This document shows, in pieces, positions 9,093 through 19,105 of a stretch of 34,864 nucleotides of DNA. The notes beneath the pieces are model-generated. The model saw only the letters and a program-made list of their open reading frames with translations. It was not told where the DNA came from and did not search any database. The stretch is from an uncultured Prevotellaceae bacterium. GTDB taxonomy: Bacteria; Bacteroidota; Bacteroidia; Bacteroidales; Bacteroidaceae. Location of the stretch: positions 1 through 34,864 of the forward strand of contig CACZZQ010000022.1 of assembly GCA_902785695.1 (NCBI GenBank). Direction: 5' to 3'. The first letter of the stretch is position 1; each line of letters opens with the position of its first letter. Position numbers and translations under genes: made by a program.

Positions 9093-9120
9093 TTTCTTAC
9101 TTTTTTCTTCTTTTCGGCTG

Positions 9121-9152
9121 CAAATTTACATCTTTCTATTCATTCCCGCAAA
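9121..9152 (-). promoter_or_regulatory. Promoter of the leu operon
   Basis: On the minus strand TTTG (9152-9149), 20-base spacer, TAAATTTG (9128-9121), matching the Bacteroidota consensus. Transcription would start near 9114, giving a leader RNA of about 220 bases before leuA. Confidence 0.75.
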
Positions 9153-9192
9153 TAATTTGTTACTTTTTTGCAAAACAATTGCAAAACAGGTC

Positions 9193-10110
9193 TTACTTAC
9201 TGCCAATATACAGGAAGATCATACCCAGGAGGACGAGGGCCAGGTCAACAGCCTTTGCCTTCAGGTTCTTCTCACGGAAGAACATAGCGCCACACATAAA
9301 GGATACGATGACGGAGCCGCGACGCACCATAGACACGATGCTGATCATTGCTGCAGGCAGGGACAGGGAATAGAAGTACATGAAGTCGGCGGTAGAGAGA
9401 AACACGCTGACACCAATGATAGCCCAGTCCCAATGGAATGGCGTGGTCTGCTTATGTTTAGGCCACCACAGCAGCATCAGCATGGCCAGCATCATGAAGC
9501 ACTGGTAGATGTTGTACCACGACTGCACCATCATGCGGTCGAGCCCTACCCCGCCCTCACTCTCTGGTGCCATGAGGTATTTGTCGTAGAGTCCGCTGAC
9601 AGCTCCCAGCACAGCAGCGCCAACAATCATATAGATCCAATGATCGTGCTTGAAGTCAATGCCTTCCTTCTTGCCGCTACGACTGAGCAACAGGAAGGAG
9701 ATGACAGCCAGCGACACACCTACCCACTGCCACACGTTCAGTCGCTCACCAAAGAAGAGCAAGGCACCTACGAGCACCATCACAGGACGGGTGGCATTGA
9801 TGGGGCCTACGATGGTGAGCGGGAGATGCTTCATGCCAAAATAGCCCAGCACCCACGACGAGAGCACGATGAGGGCTTTCAACACGATGTACTTATGGAC
9901 TTCCCATCCACCACTGCCCACATGGAAGATACTATCGTCGAGCACATTGGTTGCGCCGCTCAGAATGATGAACGGCAGGAAGATGAGCGACGAGAAGAGG
10001 GTGTTGAGAAACAATATGGGGATGACGGCATTATCACGTAATGCCTTCTTCTTCAAAGAATCATAGATGCCCAGAAAAGCAGCTGAGAGAAACGCAAGGA
10101 TTAACCACAT
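9193..10110 (-). CDS. EamA/DMT-superfamily membrane transporter
   Basis: A 305-residue inner-membrane protein with about ten hydrophobic helices arranged as two EamA halves (about residues 1-140 and 155-305). Each half shows the typical pattern: short helices, a hydrophilic loop, and a conserved end such as RPVMVLVGALLFFGERLNVWQWVGV in the first half and RRGSVIVSFMCGAMFFREKNLKAKAVDLALVLLGM in the second. Members export amino acids, nucleobases or other small metabolites; the substrate cannot be read from the sequence. It is one base after truA, so it is co-transcribed with it, and it ends 40 bases before the leu promoter. Proximity to the leu genes is not evidence that it moves leucine. Confidence 0.85.
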   Translation of the reverse strand: MWLILAFLSAAFLGIYDSLKKKALRDNAVIPILFLNTLFSSLIFLPFIILSGATNVLDDSIFHVGSGGWEVHKYIVLKALIVLSSWVLGYFGMKHLPLTIVGPINATRPVMVLVGALLFFGERLNVWQWVGVSLAVISFLLLSRSGKKEGIDFKHDHWIYMIVGAAVLGAVSGLYDKYLMAPESEGGVGLDRMMVQSWYNIYQCFMMLAMLMLLWWPKHKQTTPFHWDWAIIGVSVFLSTADFMYFYSLSLPAAMISIVSMVRRGSVIVSFMCGAMFFREKNLKAKAVDLALVLLGMIFLYIGSK

Positions 10111-10111
10111 A

Positions 10112-10840
10112 TCAATATTTTATATCGACCAAGAAAAGGGCGTTTCCAGGCATTGATTCGCCTGCTTCGGTACGACGTTTGCCCTCGATGACACGTCGGA
10201 AATCGTCAATCGTCATACGACCGCGCCCCACCTCAATCAGCGTGCCCACAACAGCACGTACCATGTTTCGCAAAAAACGGTTGGCTGAAATTTCAAAATA
10301 CCAAGTGGTGGGCGAGGTCTGATGCCACTGGGCACAGGTAACGTGACAAAGGGTGGTCTTCACGTCGGTATGACTTTTACAGAAAGCACCAAAGTCCTCG
10401 TAGTCAAGCAGCAGACTGGCCGCACGGTTCATCGCCTCAAAGTCGAGGGGATAATGGAGTTCGCAAGAGTAATGACGGTCGAATGGCGACTTTTCCGTAT
10501 GTACATAATAATAATAGGTACGTGAGGTTGCCGAGAAGCGGGCGTGCATATCATCATCAACGTGCTCCGTCTTCTGTATCGCAATATCCTGAGGCAGGAG
10601 TTTGTTGAGCTTATAGGTGAGCTGTGTGGTGTCGATATCTTTTGCACTATCGAAATGAGCCACCATCATCTTGGCGTGAACACCTGCATCTGTACGACCG
10701 GCTCCCGTCACCTGTACATCCTCGCGCAGCAACAGAGAAAGTCCCCGCTGCAACTCGCCCTGCACGGAGATGCCATTAGGCTGTACCTGCCATCCGTGGA
10801 AACGGGTGCCGTCGTAACTTAAAGTGATGAAATAGCGCAT
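10112..10840 (-). CDS. truA: tRNA pseudouridine(38-40) synthase
   Basis: Converts uridines 38-40 of the tRNA anticodon arm to pseudouridine, which supports reading-frame maintenance. The protein has 242 residues, typical for TruA. The catalytic Asp is residue 51 in GAGRTDAGVHA; the N-terminal YDGTRFHGWQVQPNG and the C-terminal NRFLRNMVRAVVGTLIEVGRG are family signatures. It is 9 bases after ettA and 1 base before the transporter gene, inside a series of close minus-strand genes. Two of its neighbours (ettA and itself) act on translation. Confidence 0.95.
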   Translation of the reverse strand: MRYFITLSYDGTRFHGWQVQPNGISVQGELQRGLSLLLREDVQVTGAGRTDAGVHAKMMVAHFDSAKDIDTTQLTYKLNKLLPQDIAIQKTEHVDDDMHARFSATSRTYYYYVHTEKSPFDRHYSCELHYPLDFEAMNRAASLLLDYEDFGAFCKSHTDVKTTLCHVTCAQWHQTSPTTWYFEISANRFLRNMVRAVVGTLIEVGRGRMTIDDFRRVIEGKRRTEAGESMPGNALFLVDIKY

Positions 10841-10849
10841 TCGCCTCGG

Positions 10850-12547
<1,698 letters not shown>

Positions 12548-12555
12548 GTATTTTC

Positions 12556-12576
12556 TTGAGATTTGAGATTTGAGAA
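12556..12576. repeat. Heptamer repeat TTGAGAT x3 between two genes
   Basis: Three 7-base units, TTGAGAT, TTGAGAT, TTGAGAA, begin immediately at the stop codon of the C69 peptidase gene and fill 21 of the 29 bases before ettA. This is another member of the period-7 repeat set, with a different unit sequence. Confidence 0.8.
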
Positions 12577-14262
12577 TTACTTTTCAAACTTTTTACCGGT
12601 CTGCTTGATGAGGTCATGGGCATATTTCTCAGAATAGCCGGGACGCTTCACCGTAGCTCCAAGACCGTACTTCGTACGAGTGAACTGTCCGTTCTCCTCA
12701 GGCTTCACCGTCATATCGTTGTACTTCACGATAAGATATGTGGCCAACTGGCGCCAGCGAGCCAGCATCTGGTTGGCCTTCTCAGCGGTATAGGCGGTAA
12801 GGTATTTCGTACGGGCAGCCTCATCAAGGGTGAGTGCCTTATCCTCTACCTCTTTCTGAGCACGGAAGTATGAATTATCGAGGGAGTCGCGCACTTCTTT
12901 CAAGCTGGGGAAGAGCATCGAGTAACGGGGATAGACCATATTGCTGACCCAGTTTTGTACCCAGTAGGCATTATCCATCGAGAAGTTCAACTCATCGGCA
13001 CCAGGGGTATTGTAGGGACGTGGAGCCTCTGTAGCACAGCAATAAACAGGGGTGAAAGGTGCCATGTTACCGTCGTCGTTGGCGAACCAGAAGCAGCCAC
13101 CCACCTGACGGGGCAACCAAGAGCGCATCTGAGAGACATAGACGAAGCCTGCCTGCTGGGTAGAAACGGGACGCTCGTTGAAGTAGTCCTTTCCATCGAC
13201 CTTAAAATAAAGAGGTGTGGGACGATAAGGCATCTCCCAAATACCGCCGCCCATATCCTTATCGAGTGAGAAGGGGGTATTCTCAAAGTGATCGCGCATA
13301 GCGGTCTCCACATCCTGAACGGTGAGTTTCTTATTGGGCTTCACCCACAGAGGCAGCACCTCTGCGTTAGCATCACGACCCTCAGCCCATGGGATATAAC
13401 GGTCCATACCATCGGCAAAGCGATTGAAGAAGCTCCACACACGGGCATCGCAGATACGACGCCCTGAGAAGTCTGGAGCGGCATAGGCAGCATTATACGA
13501 GAAGTCCTCGTCCTTACCGCTGAACCAGCCCATAAGACGGGCATAAGACACCACGTTCTTTGAGAAGCGCACATCGCCCGACTTATCCTTCATATTGAAC
13601 TTGGTGATGCGGCTCTGGTTAGCATGTCCGCAAATCATATCATCAGGAATACGCAGAGCCACCCAAACGGTACGACCCAACTGTTTCTTGACAGAAGACT
13701 TCAGTCCCTTCTTGATAGAATCAGGCACCCAAGCGCCCATCATCTCCATGATCCAAGCCTCGTTGGGGTCGCAAATCGTAAAGGTCTCGCCCTCGGAGCA
13801 ATAGCCATACTGCTCTACCAGCGAGGTCATGATATCGATAGCCTGACGAGCGGTCTTGGCACGTTGAAGGGTAATATAAATGAGTGAACCGTAGTCGATG
13901 ATACCAGTGGTATCTACCATCTCTTCGCGTCCTCCAAAGGTCGTCTCACCGATGGTGACCTGCCACTCGTTGATATTGCCGATGACATTATAGGTCTCTT
14001 CAGCCTCAGGAATCTCACCACCATATTTATTTGTATCCCAGTCGTAGACCTGGCGCATGGTGCCCTTGGGGTGTTTTGCTGCAGGCTGGTGTTTCAGTCC
14101 CTGGAACATACCATAGCTGTCGGCACTATACGAACAGATAACAGAACCGTCGGCCGAGGCTTTCTTGCCTACGATAAAGTTAGTGCAGGCATAAAGGGAT
14201 GAGAGGTAAAAGGTGAGAGGTGAGAAAATTGTCACCAATGCGATTATAAGAGTCTTTTTCAT
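12577..14262 (-). CDS. Secreted C69-family dipeptidase (N-terminal-nucleophile cysteine peptidase)
   Basis: A 561-residue protein of MEROPS family C69 (PepD-like dipeptidases). A signal peptide ends around residue 25, leaving Cys26 in ACTNFIVGKKASADGS at the mature N-terminus; this Cys is the expected nucleophile. The residues before it (LYA) do not make a good lipobox, so it is more likely a peptidase Cys than a lipoprotein Cys. Other family features are GNINEWQVTIGETTFGGRE, GEGETFTICDPNEAWIMEMMG-like residues 145-170 and the HANQSRITKF segment. The product probably acts in the periplasm on short peptides. It lies 4 bases after nadC. Oddity: the signal peptide residues SPLTFYLSS are encoded by heptamer repeats of the AGAGGTG kind also found in the synthase gene at 4899. 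Confidence 0.9.
   Translation of the reverse strand: MKKTLIIALVTIFSPLTFYLSSLYACTNFIVGKKASADGSVICSYSADSYGMFQGLKHQPAAKHPKGTMRQVYDWDTNKYGGEIPEAEETYNVIGNINEWQVTIGETTFGGREEMVDTTGIIDYGSLIYITLQRAKTARQAIDIMTSLVEQYGYCSEGETFTICDPNEAWIMEMMGAWVPDSIKKGLKSSVKKQLGRTVWVALRIPDDMICGHANQSRITKFNMKDKSGDVRFSKNVVSYARLMGWFSGKDEDFSYNAAYAAPDFSGRRICDARVWSFFNRFADGMDRYIPWAEGRDANAEVLPLWVKPNKKLTVQDVETAMRDHFENTPFSLDKDMGGGIWEMPYRPTPLYFKVDGKDYFNERPVSTQQAGFVYVSQMRSWLPRQVGGCFWFANDDGNMAPFTPVYCCATEAPRPYNTPGADELNFSMDNAYWVQNWVSNMVYPRYSMLFPSLKEVRDSLDNSYFRAQKEVEDKALTLDEAARTKYLTAYTAEKANQMLARWRQLATYLIVKYNDMTVKPEENGQFTRTKYGLGATVKRPGYSEKYAHDLIKQTGKKFEK
14201..14228. repeat. Heptamer repeat of the GAGAGGT kind in a signal-peptide coding region
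   Basis: Units GAGAGGT, AAAAGGT, GAGAGGT, GAGAAAA follow each other within the 5' end of the C69 peptidase gene. On the minus strand they encode roughly FSPLTFYLS. The unit is the same as that of the tract at 4899-4930 apart from phase and three or so substitutions. Confidence 0.82.
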
Positions 14263-14266
14263 TATA

Positions 14267-15142
14267 TTATTTCATTTTCAGTTTATCACTTCCTGCGGCC
14301 TTGAAACTCATGTCGAGTCCCTTCACAGAATGGGTCAGCGCGCCAAACGAGATGAAGTCAACACCTGCCTTAGCATAGGGAATCATGGTGTCGAAGGTGA
14401 TGCCACCGCTTGACTCTGTCTCAGCACGACCTGCAACGATCTTCACAGCACGCTCCGTTTCCTCAGGTGTGAAGTTATCGAACATGATGCGGTCGCAACC
14501 CTCGGCAAGTGCTTCGTCCAGCTCCTTAAAGTCACGCACCTCGCACTCAATCTTCAAGTCCTTACCTTTCTCCTTACAATAGGCCTTGGCACGCGAGATG
14601 GCGTTGTGAACACTTCCACAGAAGTCAATGTGATTATCTTTGAGGAGAATCATATCGAAGAGTCCAATGCGATGGTTCATGCCACCACCAATCTTCACGG
14701 CCTCCTTCTCCAGCATACGCATACCAGGGGTGGTCTTACGGGTATCAAGCACACGTGTCTTGGTGCCAGCATCTATCAGAGCCTGCTGATATTTATGGGT
14801 CATCGTAGCAATACCAGACATACGTTGCAGGATATTGAGCATCAGGCGTTCAGTCTGCAACAGACTCTGCTCCTTGCCCTTCACACTCATCACGATGTCG
14901 CCAGGCATCACATGGGCACCATCCTCTACATAGACCTCGACTTGCAGTTCTGGATCGAAGCGATGGAACACTTCCTTGGCAATCTCAACGCCTGCGAAGA
15001 TACCCTCTTCCTTGATCAGCAACTTCGATTCGCCTACAGCATCCGCAGGAATACAACACAACGTGGTGTGATCACCATCGCCGATATCCTCAGCAAAAGC
15101 GAGGTCTATCAACTTATCATTCAATTCTTCTACACTCAGCAT
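14267..15142 (-). CDS. nadC: Nicotinate-nucleotide pyrophosphorylase (carboxylating)
   Basis: Quinolinate phosphoribosyltransferase: converts quinolinate and PRPP to nicotinate mononucleotide in de novo NAD synthesis. The 291-residue length and layout fit NadC: N-terminal AEDIGDGDHTTLCCIP, then LLIKEEGIFAGVEIA, LNILQRMSGIATMTHKY, the substrate-binding TRVLDTRKTTPGMRMLEKEAV and GGGMNHRIGLFDMILLKDNHI, and the C-terminal ESSGGIT and ISFGALTHSVKGLDMS. It lies between an outer-membrane protein gene (16 bases upstream) and the C69 peptidase gene (4 bases downstream); nadA and nadB are not in the window. The ATG start gives the usual N-terminus. Confidence 0.95.
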   Translation of the reverse strand: MLSVEELNDKLIDLAFAEDIGDGDHTTLCCIPADAVGESKLLIKEEGIFAGVEIAKEVFHRFDPELQVEVYVEDGAHVMPGDIVMSVKGKEQSLLQTERLMLNILQRMSGIATMTHKYQQALIDAGTKTRVLDTRKTTPGMRMLEKEAVKIGGGMNHRIGLFDMILLKDNHIDFCGSVHNAISRAKAYCKEKGKDLKIECEVRDFKELDEALAEGCDRIMFDNFTPEETERAVKIVAGRAETESSGGITFDTMIPYAKAGVDFISFGALTHSVKGLDMSFKAAGSDKLKMK

Positions 15143-15158
15143 AATTCTCTATTCTAAA

Positions 15159-15659
15159 TTACTCAAAGTATATACCAATGCCGATACGAAATCCAAAGCC
15201 ACTATAGTTAGTGTGGTCCTTGAAACTCAAATTATAATAGAGTTCTGGTTCTATAGTTACCGTACGGTTCAGGAAGTAGGCATACCCAATCTGACAAGTA
15301 GGCAGAAAATCATCGTATGCGTTGGTGTGCAAATAATTGGCACCAGCCCCCAGATACAATCCATTCTGCTCTATATAATAGCGCAAGCCTGCACCTGCCT
15401 TGAAAGTGTTGTTGCCTTCTTTATACCAGTCATAGCCCAAATTAGCAGTTATCATCCAATCATCCTCAAACAAATAGCCACCCTTTGCATCAAAATCCAT
15501 GTGCCAACTCTGGCTCTTGTTCCAATTAATGTCAAAATTTGAAAGACTAGCCGATGTGTAGAACTTATCCTTAGCGAAAGGGAGTCGATCTGTTGTCTGA
15601 GCTTGAGAAGTTAGCGAGAACACAAGCCCGCAAAACATTGAAAATAGAATCTTTTTCAT
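15159..15659 (-). CDS. Small outer-membrane beta-barrel protein, function unknown
   Basis: A 166-residue exported protein. Residues 1-21 are a signal peptide (MKKILFSMFCGLVFSLTSQAQ, cleavage after SQAQ). The rest shows alternating polar/aromatic segments typical of a small barrel, about eight strands: FYTSASLSNFDINW, WHMDFDAKGGYLF, WMITANLGYDWY, FKAGAGLRYYI, LYLGAGANYLH, CQIGYAYFL, VTIEPELYYNLSF and GFGFRIGIGIYFE. The start at 15659 was chosen because it opens the signal peptide; the frame stays open upstream into cstA but that would bury the signal. The gene follows cstA after only 7 bases, so it is co-transcribed with it. I cannot name a specific family beyond an OmpX/outer-membrane porin-like barrel. 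Confidence 0.8.
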   Translation of the reverse strand: MKKILFSMFCGLVFSLTSQAQTTDRLPFAKDKFYTSASLSNFDINWNKSQSWHMDFDAKGGYLFEDDWMITANLGYDWYKEGNNTFKAGAGLRYYIEQNGLYLGAGANYLHTNAYDDFLPTCQIGYAYFLNRTVTIEPELYYNLSFKDHTNYSGFGFRIGIGIYFE

Positions 15660-15666
15660 AATTGTA

Positions 15667-17136
15667 TTATTTTTGAGATTTATTGAATTTTGAATACCAA
15701 ATGAGGAACCAGCCAAATGCCAGCACACCAGTAACGCAAGCGATAACTGATGCATATATCATATCTAAACTGAATATCTGCTCAGCGAAAAGATAGGTCA
15801 CGCAGACTACCGTCATAAACAGAGCAGGTATCAGCGTAATCAGATAATTCTTATGAGCACGAGCCAGATAGACGGTAATCGCCCAAAGGGTAAAGACTGA
15901 CAGTGTCTGATTACTCCAGCCAAACCAGCTCCAGATAACATCGAAGCCCTCAGGATTAGCCATCTGCCAAATAAGCAAGGCGATGACAGCTGAGAACAAG
16001 GGGATACAAACATATAGACGTTTACGAATACTCTTCTGCTCCAAATAGATGAAGTCGGCAATAATCAGACGGGCAGAGCGCAAAGCCGTATCACCACTGG
16101 TGATTGGTGCTGCCACCACACCAAGAATAGCCAGGATACTGCCAAATACGCCAAGCCAGTTCTCGCAAATTAGATTCACAATGCCAGGAGCCTTACTGAT
16201 AACATCCTGTCCACCAGCCATCTCTTGATAACCAGGCGTTGGGTCGTTATAGAAGAAATACATGGCTACCGTAGCCCATATCAACGCCACCAAGCCCTCA
16301 GTAATCATGGCTCCATAGAAAATGGGACGCCCCATCCTCTCACTCTTCACACAACGAGCCATCAACGGACTCTGGGTAGCGTGGAAGCCACTAATGGCAC
16401 CACAGGCAATCGTAATAAACAGACAAGGAAAGATATTCTTTGCCGTAAGCGAAGCCTCACCAACGCCCTCCCATACCTCTGGTATATCAGGTTGCTTGAC
16501 AAACAGCATCCCCATCAAGGCTACTGCCATAAATAGTAACGAGAAGGCAAAAAGTGGATAAATCTTACCGATAATCTTGTCGATAGGCATCATCGTGGCT
16601 ATGATATAATAAACGAATATCACGATAATCCAGAACGTACTGCTACTCAACAATTCTACTGCTGGAGCATTATCCATACACAATTTCTGAAGCAGCGACG
16701 CAGGACTATACACGAATACTGCAGCCACCATCATTAATAGGAATACAGAGAAGATGAGCATCACCTGCTTAGGCACATTGCCCAAATACTTACCGACAAT
16801 CTCAGGCAGATTGGCACCACCGTTACGGATGGAGAGCATACCGCTCAGGTAATCATGAGTGGCACCGGCAAAGATACATCCGAAGACAATCCAGAAATAG
16901 GCTGCAGGTCCGAATTTCGCACCCATGATGGCACCAAAAATTGGGCCTGTACCTGCTATGTTCAAGAACTGAATCATGAAAATCTTCCATGAAGGAAGCA
17001 CCATGAAGTCAACACCATCGGCCTTGGCAACGGCCGGAGTCGGTCTATCGTCAGGTCCAAAAACTTTTTCCACGAAACGGCCATAAATAAAATAGCCAGC
17101 AATAAGAGCCAAGAGGCTCAATGCAAAAGTAATCAT
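15667..17136 (-). CDS. cstA: Carbon starvation protein A, peptide/pyruvate transporter family
   Basis: A 489-residue polytopic inner-membrane protein of the CstA family, known in other bacteria for uptake of peptides or pyruvate during carbon limitation. Visible CstA marks are the N-terminal FALSLLALIAGYFIYGRFVEKVFGPDD, the motif FLNIAGTGPIFGAIMGAKFGPAAYFWIVFG, GATHDYLSGMLSIRNGG, AISGFHATQSPLMARC and the C-terminal SWFGWSNQTLSVFTLWAITVYL. About 12-14 membrane helices are apparent. The start at 17136 (MITFALS) is preferred over an in-frame ATG 19 codons upstream because that upstream part overlaps the promoter at 17164-17194. It heads a run of seven close minus-strand genes. The substrate is not readable from sequence. 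Confidence 0.93.
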   Translation of the reverse strand: MITFALSLLALIAGYFIYGRFVEKVFGPDDRPTPAVAKADGVDFMVLPSWKIFMIQFLNIAGTGPIFGAIMGAKFGPAAYFWIVFGCIFAGATHDYLSGMLSIRNGGANLPEIVGKYLGNVPKQVMLIFSVFLLMMVAAVFVYSPASLLQKLCMDNAPAVELLSSSTFWIIVIFVYYIIATMMPIDKIIGKIYPLFAFSLLFMAVALMGMLFVKQPDIPEVWEGVGEASLTAKNIFPCLFITIACGAISGFHATQSPLMARCVKSERMGRPIFYGAMITEGLVALIWATVAMYFFYNDPTPGYQEMAGGQDVISKAPGIVNLICENWLGVFGSILAILGVVAAPITSGDTALRSARLIIADFIYLEQKSIRKRLYVCIPLFSAVIALLIWQMANPEGFDVIWSWFGWSNQTLSVFTLWAITVYLARAHKNYLITLIPALFMTVVCVTYLFAEQIFSLDMIYASVIACVTGVLAFGWFLIWYSKFNKSQK

Positions 17137-17163
17137 TTTACACCTATTAGTTAATTGACGATG

Positions 17164-17194
17164 CAAAGGTACAAAAAAGCAGTGACCTAACAAA
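17164..17194 (-). promoter_or_regulatory. Promoter of cstA and the genes after it
   Basis: On the minus strand TTTG (17194-17191), 19-base spacer, TACCTTTG (17171-17164): an exact match to the Bacteroidota consensus. Transcription would begin near 17157, about 20 bases before the cstA start at 17136. No other consensus promoter was seen between here and the leu operon. Confidence 0.8.
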
Positions 17195-17256
17195 GCAAAA
17201 TGAAAAGAAATAGATAGAAATAATTGCTTTTCTTTCTATTTCTCTCGCTTATTTTG

Positions 17257-17264
17257 TAACTTTG
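17257..17264 (+). promoter_or_regulatory. Possible -7 element upstream of grpE
   Basis: TAACTTTG matches the Bacteroidota -7 motif, but no TTTG or TTG lies 18-21 bases upstream. It would give a 5' UTR of about 70 bases before grpE. It is a weak candidate for the housekeeping promoter of grpE-dnaJ. Confidence 0.35.
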
Positions 17265-17298
17265 CACGCATTATTCGGAACTGCACGACAAAACCACG

Positions 17299-17316
17299 TT
17301 GGCATACTTTTTGCAA
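17299..17316 (+). promoter_or_regulatory. Sigma-54-like promoter element before grpE
   Basis: TTGGCATACTTTTTGCAA contains GG and GC separated by exactly 10 bases, with TGGCA and TTGCA at the -24 and -12 positions of the sigma-54 consensus (TGGCAC-N5-TTGCW). Transcription would start near 17326, about 14 bases before the grpE ATG. It is a good motif match at a sensible position, but a match alone is not proof. Confidence 0.4.
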
Positions 17317-17339
17317 ACTAACAGAAAAAACATAGAATT

Positions 17340-17915
17340 ATGGAAGAGAAAGACATAAATTTGGAAGAACAAGAGTTGACTACTGACGATATGGCAGAAG
17401 GAAACCCCACTGACGAAGTGGCAGAAGAGAAGTCTGACAACAAAGAAGAGCAAGATGAGTCTGTTGACCCTCTGAAAGCAGCAGAGGCACAGATTGCAGA
17501 CCTGAAGGACAAATACCTAAGACAGGTGGCTGAGTTTGACAATTACCGTAAGCGCACATTGAAAGAGCGTGCTGAACTCATCTTGAACGGTGGTGAGAAG
17601 ACCATAACTGCCCTACTCCCTATACTCGACGATATGGAACGAGCAATAGCCAATGGTGAGAACACCGATGACCCACAAGTATTACGTGAGGGAATGCAAT
17701 TGATTTATCAGAAACTGATGAAAGCACTTGAAGCACAGGGCGTAAGCAAGATAGAGACTGAAGATGCCGACTTCGACACAAACCTGCATGAGGCTATAGC
17801 CTTGGTGCCTGGTATGGGTGATGACAAGAAAGGAAAAGTCATCGACTGTATGGCTACCGGCTATAAACTGAACGACAAAGTAATCCGCTACGCAAAGGTA
17901 GCCGTAGGACAATAA
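17340..17915 (+). CDS. grpE: GrpE, nucleotide-exchange factor of DnaK
   Basis: Cytoplasmic co-chaperone that releases ADP from DnaK. At 191 residues it is of normal length. Residues 1-45 are an acidic, disordered tail (many Glu/Asp); about 46-90 is the long coiled-coil dimer helix with the characteristic DLKDKYLRQVAEFDNYRKRTLKERAEL; about 95-140 is the four-helix bundle with LLPILDDMERAI; the C-terminal beta-domain has LHEAIALVP, GKVIDCMATGYKLNDKVIRYAKVAV. It is 6 bases before dnaJ, so the pair is co-transcribed; dnaK is not nearby. Two candidate promoter motifs lie upstream, one of them sigma-54-like. Confidence 0.96.
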   Translation: MEEKDINLEEQELTTDDMAEGNPTDEVAEEKSDNKEEQDESVDPLKAAEAQIADLKDKYLRQVAEFDNYRKRTLKERAELILNGGEKTITALLPILDDMERAIANGENTDDPQVLREGMQLIYQKLMKALEAQGVSKIETEDADFDTNLHEAIALVPGMGDDKKGKVIDCMATGYKLNDKVIRYAKVAVGQ

Positions 17916-17921
17916 TAAGGA

Positions 17922-19082
17922 ATGGCACAAAAAAGAGACTACTACGAGGTACTTGGTGTTGAGAAGACGGCCTCGGAAGATGAGATTAAGAAGGCATACC
18001 GTAAAATAGCCATCAAGTATCACCCTGACCGCAATCCTGGTGACAAACAGGCAGAAGAGAAATTCAAGGAGGCAGCTGAAGCCTACAACATTCTTCACGA
18101 TCCTCAGAAGCGTCAGCAATACGATCAGTTCGGATTTGCAGGTCCCATGAGTGGAGGGGGAGGCTTCGACGGATTCGGAGGAGCCTCGATGAATATGGAT
18201 GACATATTCTCTATGTTTGGTGACATCTTCGGCGGTCACGGATTTGGAGGCTTTGGAGGAGGGCATGCAGGCCGTCCACAGCAGCATAGAGGCAGTGACC
18301 TAAGGCTGAAAGTACGCCTAACGCTGGAGGAAATCAATCAGGGCGTTACCAAGAAGTTCAAGGTTCGCAAGGATATTACATGTTCACACTGTCACGGAAC
18401 AGGTGCTGAAGACGGTAGCGGACGCGAGACTTGTCCTACCTGTCACGGATCTGGTGTCATTACCCATACCACACAGAGCATCTTCGGAATGATGCAGACG
18501 CAAGGTGTTTGTCCTACCTGTCACGGTGAAGGTCAGATTATCAAGAAGAAATGCACGCAATGTGGTGGGTCTGGTGTAACAAAAGGCGAAGAGGTTGTTG
18601 AGATAAGAATACCTGCTGGTGTAGCAGAAGGAATGGTGGTCAATGTACCTGGAAAAGGCAATGCAGGGCATCATGGCGGCATTCCTGGAGATATCCAAGT
18701 CTTTATCGAAGAAGAAGAGCACGAGACATTCGTAAGAGATGGTAACGATTTGATATACAACCTTTTGCTCGATTTCCCTACAGCGTCGCTTGGTGGTGAG
18801 GTTGACATTCCTACAATTGAAGGCAGCACGCTAAAAATAAAGATTGACAATGGAACGCAACCAGGTAAGACCATGCGCTTGCGCGGCAAAGGACTGCCAG
18901 CCGTACAGGGATATGGTAACGGTCGCGGCGATTTAGTTGTCAATATTAGCGTGTATGTTCCCAAAACGCTCTCACACGAAGAGAAGGTGGCTATTGAGAA
19001 GTTTAAAGACAGCGACAATTTCAAAGGTGACAGTCAGACAAAGAAGAGTATCTTCCAACGCTTCAAGAATTATTTCAGCTAA
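17922..19082 (+). CDS. dnaJ: DnaJ (Hsp40) co-chaperone
   Basis: Stimulates the DnaK ATPase and delivers unfolded substrates. The 386-residue protein has the full class I architecture: J-domain (residues about 5-70) with the HPD motif at 34-36 in [11 protein letters not shown]; a Gly/Phe-rich linker (about 75-125, [10 protein letters not shown] onwards); a zinc-finger domain with four CxxCxGxG repeats ([32 protein letters not shown]); and C-terminal substrate-binding domains with [22 protein letters not shown] and [23 protein letters not shown]. It is 6 bases after grpE and 23 bases before folC. Confidence 0.97.
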   Translation: MAQKRDYYEVLGVEKTASEDEIKKAYRKIAIKYHPDRNPGDKQAEEKFKEAAEAYNILHDPQKRQQYDQFGFAGPMSGGGGFDGFGGASMNMDDIFSMFGDIFGGHGFGGFGGGHAGRPQQHRGSDLRLKVRLTLEEINQGVTKKFKVRKDITCSHCHGTGAEDGSGRETCPTCHGSGVITHTTQSIFGMMQTQGVCPTCHGEGQIIKKKCTQCGGSGVTKGEEVVEIRIPAGVAEGMVVNVPGKGNAGHHGGIPGDIQVFIEEEEHETFVRDGNDLIYNLLLDFPTASLGGEVDIPTIEGSTLKIKIDNGTQPGKTMRLRGKGLPAVQGYGNGRGDLVVNISVYVPKTLSHEEKVAIEKFKDSDNFKGDSQTKKSIFQRFKNYFS

Positions 19083-19105
19083 GAAACCAGTATTCTATCT
19101 CAAGT

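Noticed and set aside
9153-9192. TTTTGCAA/TTGCAAAA pairing as a terminator of the transporter gene
   Set aside because: The stem is A/T-rich and has no following T run; too weak to call.
9157-10041. Long plus-strand reading frame (294 codons) opposite the EamA transporter gene
   Set aside because: It is antisense to a clear membrane-protein gene; its translation is His/Gln/Glu-rich with no domain, as expected from a shadow frame.
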